Positions 25,477-34,948 of a DNA stretch of 64,000 nucleotides are shown one piece after another. Source of the DNA: Variovorax paradoxus (GTDB lineage: Bacteria > Pseudomonadota > Gammaproteobacteria > Burkholderiales > Burkholderiaceae_C); the NCBI RefSeq assembly GCF_902712855.1, contig NZ_LR743507.1, positions 4,698,001-4,762,000 on the forward strand, written 5' to 3'. Below the pieces are notes generated by a model. The model was not told the DNA's origin and did not search any database. It saw only the letters and a program-made list of their open reading frames with translations. Position 1 is the stretch's first letter. Each line of letters begins with the position of its first letter. The translations under genes and the position numbers were made by a program.

Positions 25477-28400
25477 TCAGTCCAGCGGGTGGAAGGTTCG
25501 AACGGTTCCGTCTTCGTTGACGGTGGCGCGATAGCGTTTGTATTGTCCGTCGTACTTCAGCCGCGACTCGAATACGGCTTTCCCCTCGTAGCTCGACTCC
25601 TTCCCATGCTTGAGCGTCTTGCCCAGCAGCGACGAAATCTCTCCCTGGCTCATGTTGGAGCTGAACTTCGATTTGTTGGGGAACCGCGCCGGGTCGACGT
25701 GCCGGTCGTAGATGTGCTTCCACCCCGACGTGGCATTGCCCTGCTCCAGCGTGAAGTTGCGGCTGCCCCTGTTGAAGCCGACCGGCCTTGCAAGCGTCTC
25801 GCCGCAGATCCACCCCAGCGGGTCGATCCACCGGATCGGATTGGGCGAGTAGCTATGCAAGTTGTCACCGCCCGCAAGCCCGATCGGGTCAGGGCTGATG
25901 AACCGCCCGATATCCGGGTCATAGAACCGGAAGGTGTTGTAGTGCAGCCCGGTGTCGCGATCCAGGTACTGCCCCTGGAAGCGCAGGTTCTGCTCGATGG
26001 CTTGGGGCGCTGCATCGGTCGGCGATGCAGCCGGGCGGCCATCGAGGGCCGTGACTTCCCATTGCTCGGCAACGGTCGCGCCCCATGTCCTGTAGCTCGC
26101 GCGCCAGCACAGGTTGCCTTCGTTGTTGCTCAGTTCCTCGGGCAGGCCGGACGGGTCGTTGTGAAAGTGGAAGATCTGCGCGGTGGTCGTACCCGTGCGC
26201 GTGTCCGCTACCCGCTCGGGCTCAGACTTCGCGTCGAGCCGCGCCATGGGCACATGGCTGTCGGGCTCGTACACATAGCTCACCACCTGCGCGCCGCGCC
26301 GCTCCTCGATGAGCCGCATGCCCTCCCAGATGAACCGCGTGCTGCCGAAGGCATCGTGCTTGGCCACGCGCCGCCCCATGGCGTCGTAGTCGAAGCGCGT
26401 GACCTGCGTGGTGGCCTCGGGCGTGTGCGGGCGCCGGGTGGTGTGCACCGCGATGAGCCTGCTTTCGTCGTCCCATTCGAAGCGCTGCTCGGTGTGCCGG
26501 CCTGCCCTCTTGCGCACCAGCCGGCCGTGGCCGTCGTAGCTGTAGCGCTTGTCCTCGAACACGCGAACGAGGTTGTCGCGCACGTAGCCGGGTGCGTTGC
26601 CCGGCGCCAGGCCGCCGATCGACGCATCGAGCAGGTTGCCGGCAGGGTCGTAGGCAAAGCGTTCCTGGTTGGCCGCGCCGGCCGCGCCCGTGCGCGCGGT
26701 CGCCTCGATGCGCCCGGTGGCGTCGTAGCGGTGCGCCGCGGCGCCCTGCAGCGAATGCCGGCTCTGGCGCAGCTCGCCCACGGCGTCGTGGCCGTATTCC
26801 TTCATCAACCCGTCGAGCAGGTGCGCTTGCGGCGTTCCGCTGCGGTCGAGGGCCTCGCGCCATGCGGCGTCGCGTGTCGAGAAAGCCCCGTTCAACGAAC
26901 CGGGCCGGCACCATGCGGCGGCGCGGCGGCCCAGCGGGTCGAGCGCGAAGCGGGTCGACAGCGCGCCCTGGCTGCGCCCCACCTCGCGATGCAGGTCGTC
27001 GCGCTCGATGTCGCTGATGAGCTGGTGCACCGCAGGCGCATCAACCGCATCGGCGCGCTGCTGCAGGTTGACCTGGTGCAGGTGGCCGGAGCCGTAGTAC
27101 AGGTAGTTGAGTGCGCGCTGCACGCCCTGCTGCCCCACGATGGCGGGCAACAGCGTCTGCGTGCGGTTGCCGAGTTCGTCGTGCGTGTGATGCAGGCTGT
27201 GCGTTTCGCCAGTGAGCTCGTCGACGGCGGTTTCCTCTACCAGGCGGCCGAGCCTGTCGTAGGCGAAGGTGGTGCGATGCAAGGCGCGGGGCTCATGGCC
27301 CGCGCCGGGTTGCACCGCCTCGAGCTTCACGGCCTCCGTCAGCCGGTCGAGCGCGTCGTAGCGATAGCGGTAGTGATGGCTCGCGGTGCGCTTCTCGACG
27401 AGGCGGCCCGCGGCGTCGCGCAGCAGCTCGGTGCGCAGGGGGCGCGTTGCGCGTTGCGGCTCGGCGCTGTCGTGCAGTTCGAGGTCGTCGTCGCCGATGC
27501 CCGGCACATGGGTGATGCTGACCGGCCAGCTGTTGGCGTCGTATTCGACCTGCACGCGCGTGCCGCCCACGCGGCGTTCCTCGACGACCCTGTCGGCCGC
27601 ATCGCGCACGAACTCGAAGTGCAGTCCGTTCTCGTTGACGAGCGACTGCAGGCGCTGCGCGCTGTCGAAGTGCCACGCCACGCGGCGGCCTTCGGCGTCC
27701 TGCCGCACCTGCGGCTGGCCGCGCAGACCGAACGCGAATCGCGTGCTGCGGCTCAGCGCATCGGTGGCGGCCACGATGCGGCCGGCCGCGTCGTAGCTGA
27801 AGGACTGGTGGCTGTTGTCGGGCTGCGATACCGACAGCAGGCGCCCCATCACGTCGTGGGTCAGGCGCGTGCGCTGGCCCGCGGCGTCGGTCACGCTCTG
27901 CAGGTGGCCCCAGCCGTCGTAGGCGTAGCGCGTGGTCTTGCCGGAGCAGTCGGTCAGCGCCGCGAGCTGTGCGCACGCGTTCCAGGCCATGCGGTTGGTG
28001 CCGCCCCTGGCGTCGGTCACGGCAATGGGCAGGCCGCGACGGTCGTAGCTGTATTCGGTGACCTGGCCGAGCGGATCGGTCTCGCGCACGAGGTTGCCTT
28101 CGTCGCTGTAGGCATAGGTCCACGCGCTGCCGTCGGGCAGGGTCTCGCGCCAGGGCAGGCCGAGCTCGGTCCAGCCGGTGCTGTGGGTGCGGCCCAGCGC
28201 GTCGGTGCGACTGGCCAGCAGACCCATGGGGTCGTAGTCGCAGCGCGTGATGGTGCCGCCGGGCTCGACGATGGCGACGAGCTGGCGCAGCGCGTTGTAC
28301 TGCGCATGCCAGTGGCGGCCCATGGGATCGGTGTAGTCGGTGACCTGCAGGTCGGCATTCCAGTGCCACGCCGACTCGCGGCCGAGCTGGTCGACCACCA

Positions 28401-29964
28401 GGGTCTGGCCCAGCGCGAGCGCATCGTCCGCGGCCGGCGGCATGCGGCGCACGGTGAAGCTCTCGCCGTCGTTGGTCCAGTGGCGCGCCACGTATGCGTC
28501 CTTGCCGGCGCCGCGCCATTCGTACCGGCACTCGAGGCCTGCCGCATCGGCGTGGAGGCTCATGAAGCCCTGTGCGTCGTAGCCGAAGCGGCGCACGATG
28601 TCGCCGTTGCGGTTGGTCACGTCGAGCAGGCGGCCTTCGGCGTCGTGCCGGTAGGCCACGAGCACGCCCGGGGACTCTCCCGGCGCACCCGCTGCGAGCC
28701 GCACCGCGCTCAGGCGCGGGCTGTCGCCCGCATGGTCGAGTGCGAGCACGCGGCCGGTGCTGTCGGTCAGCTCGCTCAACCGGCCCAGCGCGTCGTGCCT
28801 CAGGTCGATGAAGTTGCCGTTGCGGTCTTCGAGACGCGCGAGCTTCAGCGTCTGCGCGCGGGGCAGTTCCTCGCGCGGCGCTTCGAACACGAAGAACAGT
28901 CCGCCGGGCACATGAATGAAGTAATGGCCGCTCTCGGTGCGGCACAGGTCCAGCCCGTCGCGCAAGCTGTACTGGCGCTCGCCGGGCTCGATGTCGGGCA
29001 GCTCGATCGGCCTGCCCTGCTCGTCGATGAGCGTGACGACCGGTTCGCCTGCGTCATTGGTGCCGGGCCGCAGCTCCATCGCGTAGGGCAGGCTCCATCC
29101 CTGCCCCAGCGGCCCGTCGCGACGCAGGTCGTGGCTGCTGTAGAAGCGCTGCCACGCGATGGGGAGCGGCCCCGGCAACGTGAAGTCGAGTTCGCTTTCG
29201 CCACCGAGGAACTTGCCGCCGGTGGCCGCGTGCACCGGGTTGCCGAACGAGCTCACCAGGCCGTGGATGCCCATGCCCACGCCCACCGCGCCTTCGATCA
29301 GGCAAGGCAGCGCGTTTCTGCCCTGCCGCGCGAGCTTGGGCAGGCAGCGCAGGCCGCGGTAGATCATGACCACGTTGAAGATGGTCACCAGCACCTTCGA
29401 TATCAGAGGCACCTCGTCGGCCACCTCGCGCACGCGCGCGGTCGGCCCGCCGATGAAGACCGTGGGAGAGCCTTCGCTGACCTTGGCGCCGCACTCGGTA
29501 TGGTCGTCCTTGCGCGAGGCCACGCCCATGTTGATGAAGACGGTTTCCGCGCCCTCGGCCAGCAGGATCTGCGGCGAGTCGTTCTTGCAGCTCACGGTGT
29601 CCATCGGGATCTCGGGCGAGGCGCGCGCGGCGCCGATGGCCTTGCTGTCGATGAACACGTCCGACGAGCCGCTGGTGATCATGCCGGTGACGGTGAGGGT
29701 CTCGGGCACCAGCGCATCGGCAATCGATTCGCCCAGGCTCGCGCCGACATAGCCACCGGCCATGCGCGCGCCCACCACCAGGGCACCCGCCACCAGCGGG
29801 CCCGCAAGGCCGCCGGTGCCCACCACCGCGGCCACCGCCACGCCGGCGGCGAAACCCACCGCGATGCCGCCGATCAGCCCGCCTGCGAACTTGGCCCAGA
29901 AGCGCGCGTGGGCGTTGGTGTGGGCAATGGGGTCGTGCAGCCGCGCGGCGGGTTTACCGGCCAT
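25477..29964 (-). CDS. PAAR-RHS polymorphic toxin delivered by type VI secretion
   Basis: A 1495-residue RHS effector. Residues 1-90 include two hydrophobic segments; a PAAR-type domain follows at about 90-175 (TGMITSGSSDVFI, MDTVSCKND, GSPTVFIGGP); another hydrophobic segment covers 190-240; the RHS cage starts at NPVHAATGG (residue 242) and runs through many YDxxGR-type repeats to IRWIDPLG (about 1384). The last 111 residues are the variable toxin, with GWKHIYDRHVDP and RYRATVNEDGTVRTFHPL, which resembles the His/Arg/Thr pattern of BECR-fold RNases (Ntox35-like), though this is uncertain. It lies downstream of hcp-vgrG and a DcrB-like adaptor gene, with an immunity gene 2 bp after it. Confidence 0.92.
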   Translation of the reverse strand: MAGKPAARLHDPIAHTNAHARFWAKFAGGLIGGIAVGFAAGVAVAAVVGTGGLAGPLVAGALVVGARMAGGYVGASLGESIADALVPETLTVTGMITSGSSDVFIDSKAIGAARASPEIPMDTVSCKNDSPQILLAEGAETVFINMGVASRKDDHTECGAKVSEGSPTVFIGGPTARVREVADEVPLISKVLVTIFNVVMIYRGLRCLPKLARQGRNALPCLIEGAVGVGMGIHGLVSSFGNPVHAATGGKFLGGESELDFTLPGPLPIAWQRFYSSHDLRRDGPLGQGWSLPYAMELRPGTNDAGEPVVTLIDEQGRPIELPDIEPGERQYSLRDGLDLCRTESGHYFIHVPGGLFFVFEAPREELPRAQTLKLARLEDRNGNFIDLRHDALGRLSELTDSTGRVLALDHAGDSPRLSAVRLAAGAPGESPGVLVAYRHDAEGRLLDVTNRNGDIVRRFGYDAQGFMSLHADAAGLECRYEWRGAGKDAYVARHWTNDGESFTVRRMPPAADDALALGQTLVVDQLGRESAWHWNADLQVTDYTDPMGRHWHAQYNALRQLVAIVEPGGTITRCDYDPMGLLASRTDALGRTHSTGWTELGLPWRETLPDGSAWTYAYSDEGNLVRETDPLGQVTEYSYDRRGLPIAVTDARGGTNRMAWNACAQLAALTDCSGKTTRYAYDGWGHLQSVTDAAGQRTRLTHDVMGRLLSVSQPDNSHQSFSYDAAGRIVAATDALSRSTRFAFGLRGQPQVRQDAEGRRVAWHFDSAQRLQSLVNENGLHFEFVRDAADRVVEERRVGGTRVQVEYDANSWPVSITHVPGIGDDDLELHDSAEPQRATRPLRTELLRDAAGRLVEKRTASHHYRYRYDALDRLTEAVKLEAVQPGAGHEPRALHRTTFAYDRLGRLVEETAVDELTGETHSLHHTHDELGNRTQTLLPAIVGQQGVQRALNYLYYGSGHLHQVNLQQRADAVDAPAVHQLISDIERDDLHREVGRSQGALSTRFALDPLGRRAAAWCRPGSLNGAFSTRDAAWREALDRSGTPQAHLLDGLMKEYGHDAVGELRQSRHSLQGAAAHRYDATGRIEATARTGAAGAANQERFAYDPAGNLLDASIGGLAPGNAPGYVRDNLVRVFEDKRYSYDGHGRLVRKRAGRHTEQRFEWDDESRLIAVHTTRRPHTPEATTQVTRFDYDAMGRRVAKHDAFGSTRFIWEGMRLIEERRGAQVVSYVYEPDSHVPMARLDAKSEPERVADTRTGTTTAQIFHFHNDPSGLPEELSNNEGNLCWRASYRTWGATVAEQWEVTALDGRPAASPTDAAPQAIEQNLRFQGQYLDRDTGLHYNTFRFYDPDIGRFISPDPIGLAGGDNLHSYSPNPIRWIDPLGWICGETLARPVGFNRGSRNFTLEQGNATSGWKHIYDRHVDPARFPNKSKFSSNMSQGEISSLLGKTLKHGKESSYEGKAVFESRLKYDGQYKRYRATVNEDGTVRTFHPLD

Positions 29965-29979
29965 GGTGTGCGTGCAGCG

Positions 29980-30420
29980 TCAGGCCGCCCTGGGCTGGAA
30001 GCTCGCGAGCGTGCGCTGCCACAGCGCCAGTGCCTCTGCGTCGAAAGGCACGGGGCTGCTGGCGGTGAGCACCAGCACGTCGGGGCTTCCGGCCCGTTGC
30101 TGGAACACGGCCTGCCGCTGATACAGGGCCTGCCCGTTCTGCTTGAACTGCGTGGCGAGCTCGATGCCGCGAAGGTTGTGCAGGGGCGATCCGATGGCGA
30201 CATCGCCGCGCGAGAGTTCCTTCAGCTGGCTCACCTGCCGCGTGAGGTCGCTCATCTGCCGCGCGACGAACTGCGCAAGGTTCTCCTGCGTCCGCAGCGC
30301 GTCGCGGCTCACGATGAGCGTGGTGCCCGAACCGTCGGGCATGGCCAGCACGTTCATCGAGCGGTCGACGCGTCCGTCGTCGGGCACGTCGAACTGGCCT
30401 TCGTTGATGTGATACCTCAT
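29980..30420 (-). CDS. DcrB-related protein (DUF1795), T6SS adaptor-like
   Basis: A 146-residue soluble protein, MRYHINEGQFDVPDDGRVDR at the start, of the DcrB/DUF1795 type. EagR-like DUF1795 proteins are chaperones that bind the N-terminal transmembrane segments of PAAR-RHS effectors and load them on VgrG. Here the gene lies 15 bp upstream of a PAAR-RHS gene that has such hydrophobic segments, so that role is the natural inference. Typical features are GSGTTLIVSRDAL, FVARQMSDL and QRQAVFQQ. No signal peptide. Confidence 0.82.
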   Translation of the reverse strand: MRYHINEGQFDVPDDGRVDRSMNVLAMPDGSGTTLIVSRDALRTQENLAQFVARQMSDLTRQVSQLKELSRGDVAIGSPLHNLRGIELATQFKQNGQALYQRQAVFQQRAGSPDVLVLTASSPVPFDAEALALWQRTLASFQPRAA

Positions 30421-30478
30421 CTCGCTGCTTTCCGGATGTGCGGCGTATGCGGTGTGAGGGTTACGCGGGTTGCACGGG

Positions 30479-30919
30479 TCATGTGGGATCGAAGGCCACG
30501 TGGGCCAGGCAGTCGGGATTGCGCTGCGCGAAGCCGAACGACAGCCGGCCCCAGCCGAGCGCGGCGGTGTAGCTGGTCGACTCGTCGAGCGAGCGGCCGC
30601 GCGGCACGTCGGTGAGGTCCAGCGCGGCGTAGTGCTGGCGCACTTCGGGCATCGGCACGCAGCGCCCCGCCATGTCGAGCACCAGGAAGCCCGGGTGCGC
30701 GCCTTCGCGCTTGATGCGCAGGTCGATGCGCGCCAGCTCGGTGCCGTCCGCCAGCCGCACCGGCGTGCCCTCGAAGAACCGGAAGACGTCCCCGCCCTCT
30801 GCATGCGTGTCGCGCAGGGTGGTGCCGAGCGTGCGGCCGACGCCCTGCATGGAAAACGGCAGCTGCGCGGCGAGCGCGTCGATGGCCTGCCAGAGCGTGA
30901 GGTGGGTGTTTCCGGTCAT
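30479..30919 (-). CDS. Conserved T6SS-linked hypothetical protein
   Basis: A 146-residue cytoplasmic protein placed 7 bp after vgrG and 58 bp before the DcrB-like gene. It starts MTGNTHLTLWQAIDALAAQL and is predicted as mixed alpha/beta with no signal peptide; recognisable pieces are FFEGTPVRLADGTELARIDL and PRGRSLDESTSYTAALGWGR. I do not recognise a named family. The location suits either an immunity or an adaptor protein for the peptidase-tailed VgrG. ATG 30919 is chosen because the upstream in-frame start would overlap vgrG. Confidence 0.65.
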   Translation of the reverse strand: MTGNTHLTLWQAIDALAAQLPFSMQGVGRTLGTTLRDTHAEGGDVFRFFEGTPVRLADGTELARIDLRIKREGAHPGFLVLDMAGRCVPMPEVRQHYAALDLTDVPRGRSLDESTSYTAALGWGRLSFGFAQRNPDCLAHVAFDPT

Positions 30920-30926
30920 GGCGGTC

Positions 30927-33900
30927 TCAATGCTTGCCGGCATAGCTCTTGTCGTAGGAGTTGCCGTAGTACTGCGTGTACGGCTCGCCGGTGGTCGACG
31001 TGTTCAGCGTGCCGTAGTACTTGCCGGCGGCAGCCCGCGCGGCCTCGCGCGTACCGCCCTTGAGCATGCCGTTGTAGGCATCGTTGAAGGCGGCCACGTT
31101 GGCCGGGTTCGATCCCTTGAGGATGTCGACCTTGGCCGCGCGCCACACCTCGCGTTGCACCTGGATCTGGTTCAACGCGGCCTCGCCCTCGGAGCCCAGC
31201 ATGCTGTTGACGAAAGCCGACTTCGAGGACACGTCGGGCTTGAACCGGTACGAATACACCGCGTGCCCGACCTCGTGCGAGAGCGATGCGGCGGTCCGGT
31301 AGGGGTCGCTCGCCTCGTTGCTGTCGATCACGATCTTCTTGACGCCCGGACTGGTGTTGGCATACGTGCCTCCGCCGGCCGCGCCATAGCCGATCTTCCA
31401 TCCCTGGCCCTGCAGGAACTTGAGCTGCCGCTGCAGCGTGGGCGACCGCGCCGCGATGGCGTCGACGCCGGTGCCCAGCCCGGTCCTGGCGTAGCCGGGC
31501 GGCGCCGCCGCAGGCACGCTGCGCTCGCTGGCCTCGGCCGACGTGGCGGCTGCTGCGGGCGCCACCGGCACGGCGTCCTCCGTGGTGGCTTCCTCGCTCT
31601 GGCTGCCGATGGGTGCCTCGCAGTTCAGGAAGATCTTGCCGCCGCGCTGGTCGAGGTCTTCGGTGAAATTGACGAGGCCCTTCACGCCGTTGATCTTCAC
31701 CGTGCCGTCGGCCAGCAGCACGATCGACGACTTCCCGCAGATGAGCGAGATGCTGGTCTTGCCGGTGACGAACACGTCCTGCTCGGCCGCCTGGATCACC
31801 ACCGACTTGCGGCCAGTGACGGTGGCGTTGTTCTCGGTGGAGGTGACGGAGGCATCGGTCTTCGACACCAGGTTGATGGCACCGGCGCTGGCATGCGAGA
31901 CGATATCGCCGCCCGACACCACGTTGACCTGGCCGCCCTCGCTCACCTGCGTGAACATGCCTCCGGCCACCAGCTGCGTGAGCTGCGCGCCGGTGGTCAG
32001 GGTCATGGCGGAGGTGGCGCGCACCGACACGCTCTGCCCCGAGCTGACGACGATCGGCTTGGGGCTGATCATGGTCTGCCCCTCGGGGCTCACGATGGAG
32101 ACCACGGGCTTGTCGATCTTGCGCGACAGGTCGAGCATCTGCTGCGCGTCGGCCATGGCGGGGTCGGGGTTGTCCGAGACACCCGCCTCGGGCATGCCGC
32201 CCGCCGCCAGAGCCGCGACGGCCTGCGTCACGCCACCGGCCGACTGCACGCCCTGCACCAGCCCCATGAGCTGCTGGTTCTTTCCCTGCGCCATGGAACT
32301 CACCAGCGCCCTGGTGGACGACAGCGCCTGCCCCGCCGACTGCATGAGCGCGTTGCTCTGCGCCAGCGTGGCGCCCATGTGCTCATGGCCGTCGGGGTTG
32401 TCGCGGGAGACCTTCTGCGCGTAGTCCTGCGTGTAGGTGGTCAGCAGCAGGCCCTTGTCGGCGCGGATGGAGCCCCACTCGTTGGTGCGCAGCTCGAAGC
32501 CGTAGCTGCGCTGCACGCCCGAGCCCTGGTTCATCAGGTAGCCCATGTGCAGGTGGGTGTTGCCGTGGTCGGTCGACAGCTCGATGTGCTCGGTGCCGCG
32601 GCTGTCCTCGAAGCGCAGCATGTGCTTGCCGCCGCCGCCCTTGCTCCAGTTCGTCTGGAAGCCGGTCTGCGTCTTGTGGCGCGGCAGCTCCCACGGCGGC
32701 ATCTGCGCGGCGTTGTAGACGCAGCCGGTCACGATCGGGTGGTCAGGGTCGCCGTTGAGAAAGTCGACGATCACTTCCTGCCCGATGCGCGGAATGTGCA
32801 TGGCGCCGTAGTTGCTGCCGGCCCAGGTCTGCGACACGCGGATCCAGCACGAGGAGTTCTCGTCGCGCCGGCCGTAGCGGTCCCAGTGGAACTGCACCTT
32901 GATGCGGCCGTACTCGTCGGTGTGGATCTCCTCGCCTTCCGGGCCCACCACCACCGCGGTCTGCGGCCCGGTGGTGCGCGGACGGGGTGTGTTGCGCGCG
33001 GGGCGGTACGGCGCGCTGTCGGGCAGCACGTCGAAGGCCTGCCGGTAGCTCGTGCTGCTGGTCGATTCGCTGTAGGCGGCGTCGGCCGCGCCCACCACGC
33101 GCAGGGCGTTCTCCTGGAAGTCGTGGCTCACCGACTCGATCAGGTAGCGCCGGTTGTCCTCGGCATTGGGGTGGCGCGCCAGCTCGAACAGGTAGCCCGG
33201 CGCCATGTGGCGCAGGTTGCCTTCGGCGGAGACGAGCTCGCGGCGGCCGGCCAGTTGCTCCAGCCGCAGCCGCGCGTAGTTCTCGCCATCGCCCAGCTCG
33301 GTGTAGCCGCCGGGCCAGTCATAGATTTCGAAGTCGTCGCGGCTGTGGCCGGCCGGCTGCCGGCGCAGGGTGTCGATCTCGGCGTTGGGCTTCCTGAAGT
33401 CGTAGTCGTCGGCCGCGAAATTGCCCGGCGCGATGTCCTCGCCATGGCGCCAGTTGTCGATGAAGTCCTGCTCGAGGATCTGCGCCGCGAGCACGCCCGC
33501 GTGGTACGGCACCTTCACCGGACCGCTGGGCAGCGGCACGTGCGAGTCGGGTCCGTCGCACAGCACCAGCTGGTGGCTGCCCTTGGCGTGCGAGAAGAAG
33601 TAGTAGATGCCTTCCTGCTCCATCAGCCGGCTGACGAAGTTGAAGTCGGTCTCGGCGTACTGCACGCAGTACTCCCAGGTGCGGTAGTTGCCGGCCAGCC
33701 TCGCATCGATGGCGAAACCGTAGGGCGCGAGCACCTCCTGCAGGATCTGCGGCGCGGTCTTGAACTGGAAGATCCTGAAGTCCGAGCGCCGCGTGGCATA
33801 CCAGAGCCAGGGCCGCAGCGTGGCCTCGTACACGCACATGTCGCCGTCGTCCTTGCCCACGCAGGCAAAGCGCGTGACCTGTCCACTGATGAAGCGCGTG

Positions 33901-34100
33901 CCCGGCCCGCCCAGCTCGGTGGCCAGGTTGACCTCGATGGTCATGTCTTCGCCGAGCATGCGCTTGGGCGCGATGCCGGCCATGTCGCTCACGAGCCGCA
34001 CGCGCGACTCGAAGAGCGTGGAGATGGCCTCCTGCCCCGTCATCGAACGGAACTTGAGGCGCTCGCCCAGCGCACTGTGGGCGATGAAGCTGCGGGTCAT
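30927..34100 (-). CDS. vgrG: Type VI secretion tip protein VgrG with C-terminal metallopeptidase-like domain
   Basis: A 1057-residue evolved VgrG. The gp27/gp44-like region fills about residues 1-400 (YCVQYAETDFNFVSRLMEQEG), the gp5 OB-fold follows (IHTDEYGRIKVQFHWDRYG, SQTWAGSNYGAMHIPRIGQE), and a beta-helix stalk continues to about 830. An Ala/Pro-rich linker (about 835-870) leads to an extra domain at 870-1057 carrying HEVGH (His942, Glu943, His946) and acidic residues about 25-30 residues later (SEGEAALNQ) that could give the third zinc ligand. This is an HExxH zincin pattern, as in other metallopeptidase-tailed VgrGs. It starts 24 bp after hcp. Confidence 0.93.
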   Translation of the reverse strand: MTRSFIAHSALGERLKFRSMTGQEAISTLFESRVRLVSDMAGIAPKRMLGEDMTIEVNLATELGGPGTRFISGQVTRFACVGKDDGDMCVYEATLRPWLWYATRRSDFRIFQFKTAPQILQEVLAPYGFAIDARLAGNYRTWEYCVQYAETDFNFVSRLMEQEGIYYFFSHAKGSHQLVLCDGPDSHVPLPSGPVKVPYHAGVLAAQILEQDFIDNWRHGEDIAPGNFAADDYDFRKPNAEIDTLRRQPAGHSRDDFEIYDWPGGYTELGDGENYARLRLEQLAGRRELVSAEGNLRHMAPGYLFELARHPNAEDNRRYLIESVSHDFQENALRVVGAADAAYSESTSSTSYRQAFDVLPDSAPYRPARNTPRPRTTGPQTAVVVGPEGEEIHTDEYGRIKVQFHWDRYGRRDENSSCWIRVSQTWAGSNYGAMHIPRIGQEVIVDFLNGDPDHPIVTGCVYNAAQMPPWELPRHKTQTGFQTNWSKGGGGKHMLRFEDSRGTEHIELSTDHGNTHLHMGYLMNQGSGVQRSYGFELRTNEWGSIRADKGLLLTTYTQDYAQKVSRDNPDGHEHMGATLAQSNALMQSAGQALSSTRALVSSMAQGKNQQLMGLVQGVQSAGGVTQAVAALAAGGMPEAGVSDNPDPAMADAQQMLDLSRKIDKPVVSIVSPEGQTMISPKPIVVSSGQSVSVRATSAMTLTTGAQLTQLVAGGMFTQVSEGGQVNVVSGGDIVSHASAGAINLVSKTDASVTSTENNATVTGRKSVVIQAAEQDVFVTGKTSISLICGKSSIVLLADGTVKINGVKGLVNFTEDLDQRGGKIFLNCEAPIGSQSEEATTEDAVPVAPAAAATSAEASERSVPAAAPPGYARTGLGTGVDAIAARSPTLQRQLKFLQGQGWKIGYGAAGGGTYANTSPGVKKIVIDSNEASDPYRTAASLSHEVGHAVYSYRFKPDVSSKSAFVNSMLGSEGEAALNQIQVQREVWRAAKVDILKGSNPANVAAFNDAYNGMLKGGTREAARAAAGKYYGTLNTSTTGEPYTQYYGNSYDKSYAGKH

Positions 34101-34124
34101 TTCCAGGCGCTGCGCCGGGGAAGA

Positions 34125-34607
34125 TCAGGCTTCCTTGTTTTCCTTGATGTTCCAGCCCAGGACCGTCTCGGCGCCCTTGCCGCCCTTGTCGGTCTGCTCC
34201 CAGTACTGCTGCTTCACCTTCGCGGCCTGGAAGGCGTACTGCACGAACACGGCATCGGAGCCCTGCTCGGCCGTGTACTGCACCGAGGTGACCAGCACTT
34301 CCTCGAGCGTGACGCGCGTGTATTCGATCTGCGAGCCGCCTGCCTTGCACACCGACACCTCGACCTTGGCAAGGTGCTTGCCGCTGGCGCAGTTCTTCAG
34401 CACGGCAGGCGCGGCCTTGTCGATGCGCGCGAGCACCTGCAGGTCGTTGAAGCTGGCCTTGCCCACGCCGCCACCGCCGCCGCTGACCATGTTGCCGGGC
34501 TGGGTGGCGCCCCACGAGAACGACTTGATGTCGCTCCAGTCCTTGTGGTTCGAGTCCTTCGATTCGCCGTTTGCGCTCTCGACGCGCATGAACATGTCGA
34601 CTGCCAT
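34125..34607 (-). CDS. hcp: Type VI secretion system tube protein Hcp
   Basis: A 160-residue Hcp-family protein that stacks as hexameric rings to form the T6SS tube and is itself exported. MAVDMFMRVE, DIKSFSWGATQPG, the long VTLEEVLVTSVQYT strand and the C-terminal VLGWNIKENKEA are standard, as is the length. The start is set by GGGAG 8-9 nt upstream of ATG 34607. It leads the hcp-vgrG-RHS module. No other structural T6SS gene is present, so this may be a dedicated, module-linked Hcp. Confidence 0.94.
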   Translation of the reverse strand: MAVDMFMRVESANGESKDSNHKDWSDIKSFSWGATQPGNMVSGGGGGVGKASFNDLQVLARIDKAAPAVLKNCASGKHLAKVEVSVCKAGGSQIEYTRVTLEEVLVTSVQYTAEQGSDAVFVQYAFQAAKVKQQYWEQTDKGGKGAETVLGWNIKENKEA

Positions 34608-34948
34608 TTGCTCAACTCCCTTGGTTTCGTGTGCCCACGGGCACGGTTGCTTACGGTGACCTTCTGATGTCGGCTTCCGCGTGCCGGTGACACGGCAGCG
34701 GGAGCCCCGGATGCGAAATCGGCACGTGACAGCGGATGCCTTCGCAGGAGCCCGAACCTTAGGGGAAGCCCGCAGTGCACGCCAGTGCACAAAGGCACGA
34801 GAAAAAAGGACTACAGGAATCGACCCGAAAGCCTGCCAGAGCGGAAGAAACGACTACTCACGGGCTTTCAATGCATCCATTCGGCTGAATTCCAGGCGAC
34901 GCTGTCGCCGTCACTGCACGGCGGTGCGTCGCCGATGCAGGGCGACCC
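34608..34948. promoter_or_regulatory. Intergenic region upstream of hcp
   Basis: A non-coding gap between the thioredoxin-like gene and hcp, both on the minus strand. It should hold the promoter of the hcp-vgrG-RHS unit. I could not pick out a confident sigma-70 or sigma-54 promoter, nor a clear terminator for the upstream operon; only a weak GAAAGCC...GGGCTTTC pair is seen near 34829-34870. Confidence 0.4.

Noticed and set aside
25489..30615. A 1708-residue plus-strand open frame opposite the RHS gene
   Set aside because: It is a shadow of the repetitive GC-rich RHS sequence; no ribosome site, domain or plausible composition.
30672..34667. A 1331-residue plus-strand open frame opposite vgrG and hcp
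   Set aside because: Composition is dominated by Leu/His/Arg/Val repeats typical of antisense frames, and the real VgrG and Hcp genes explain the region.
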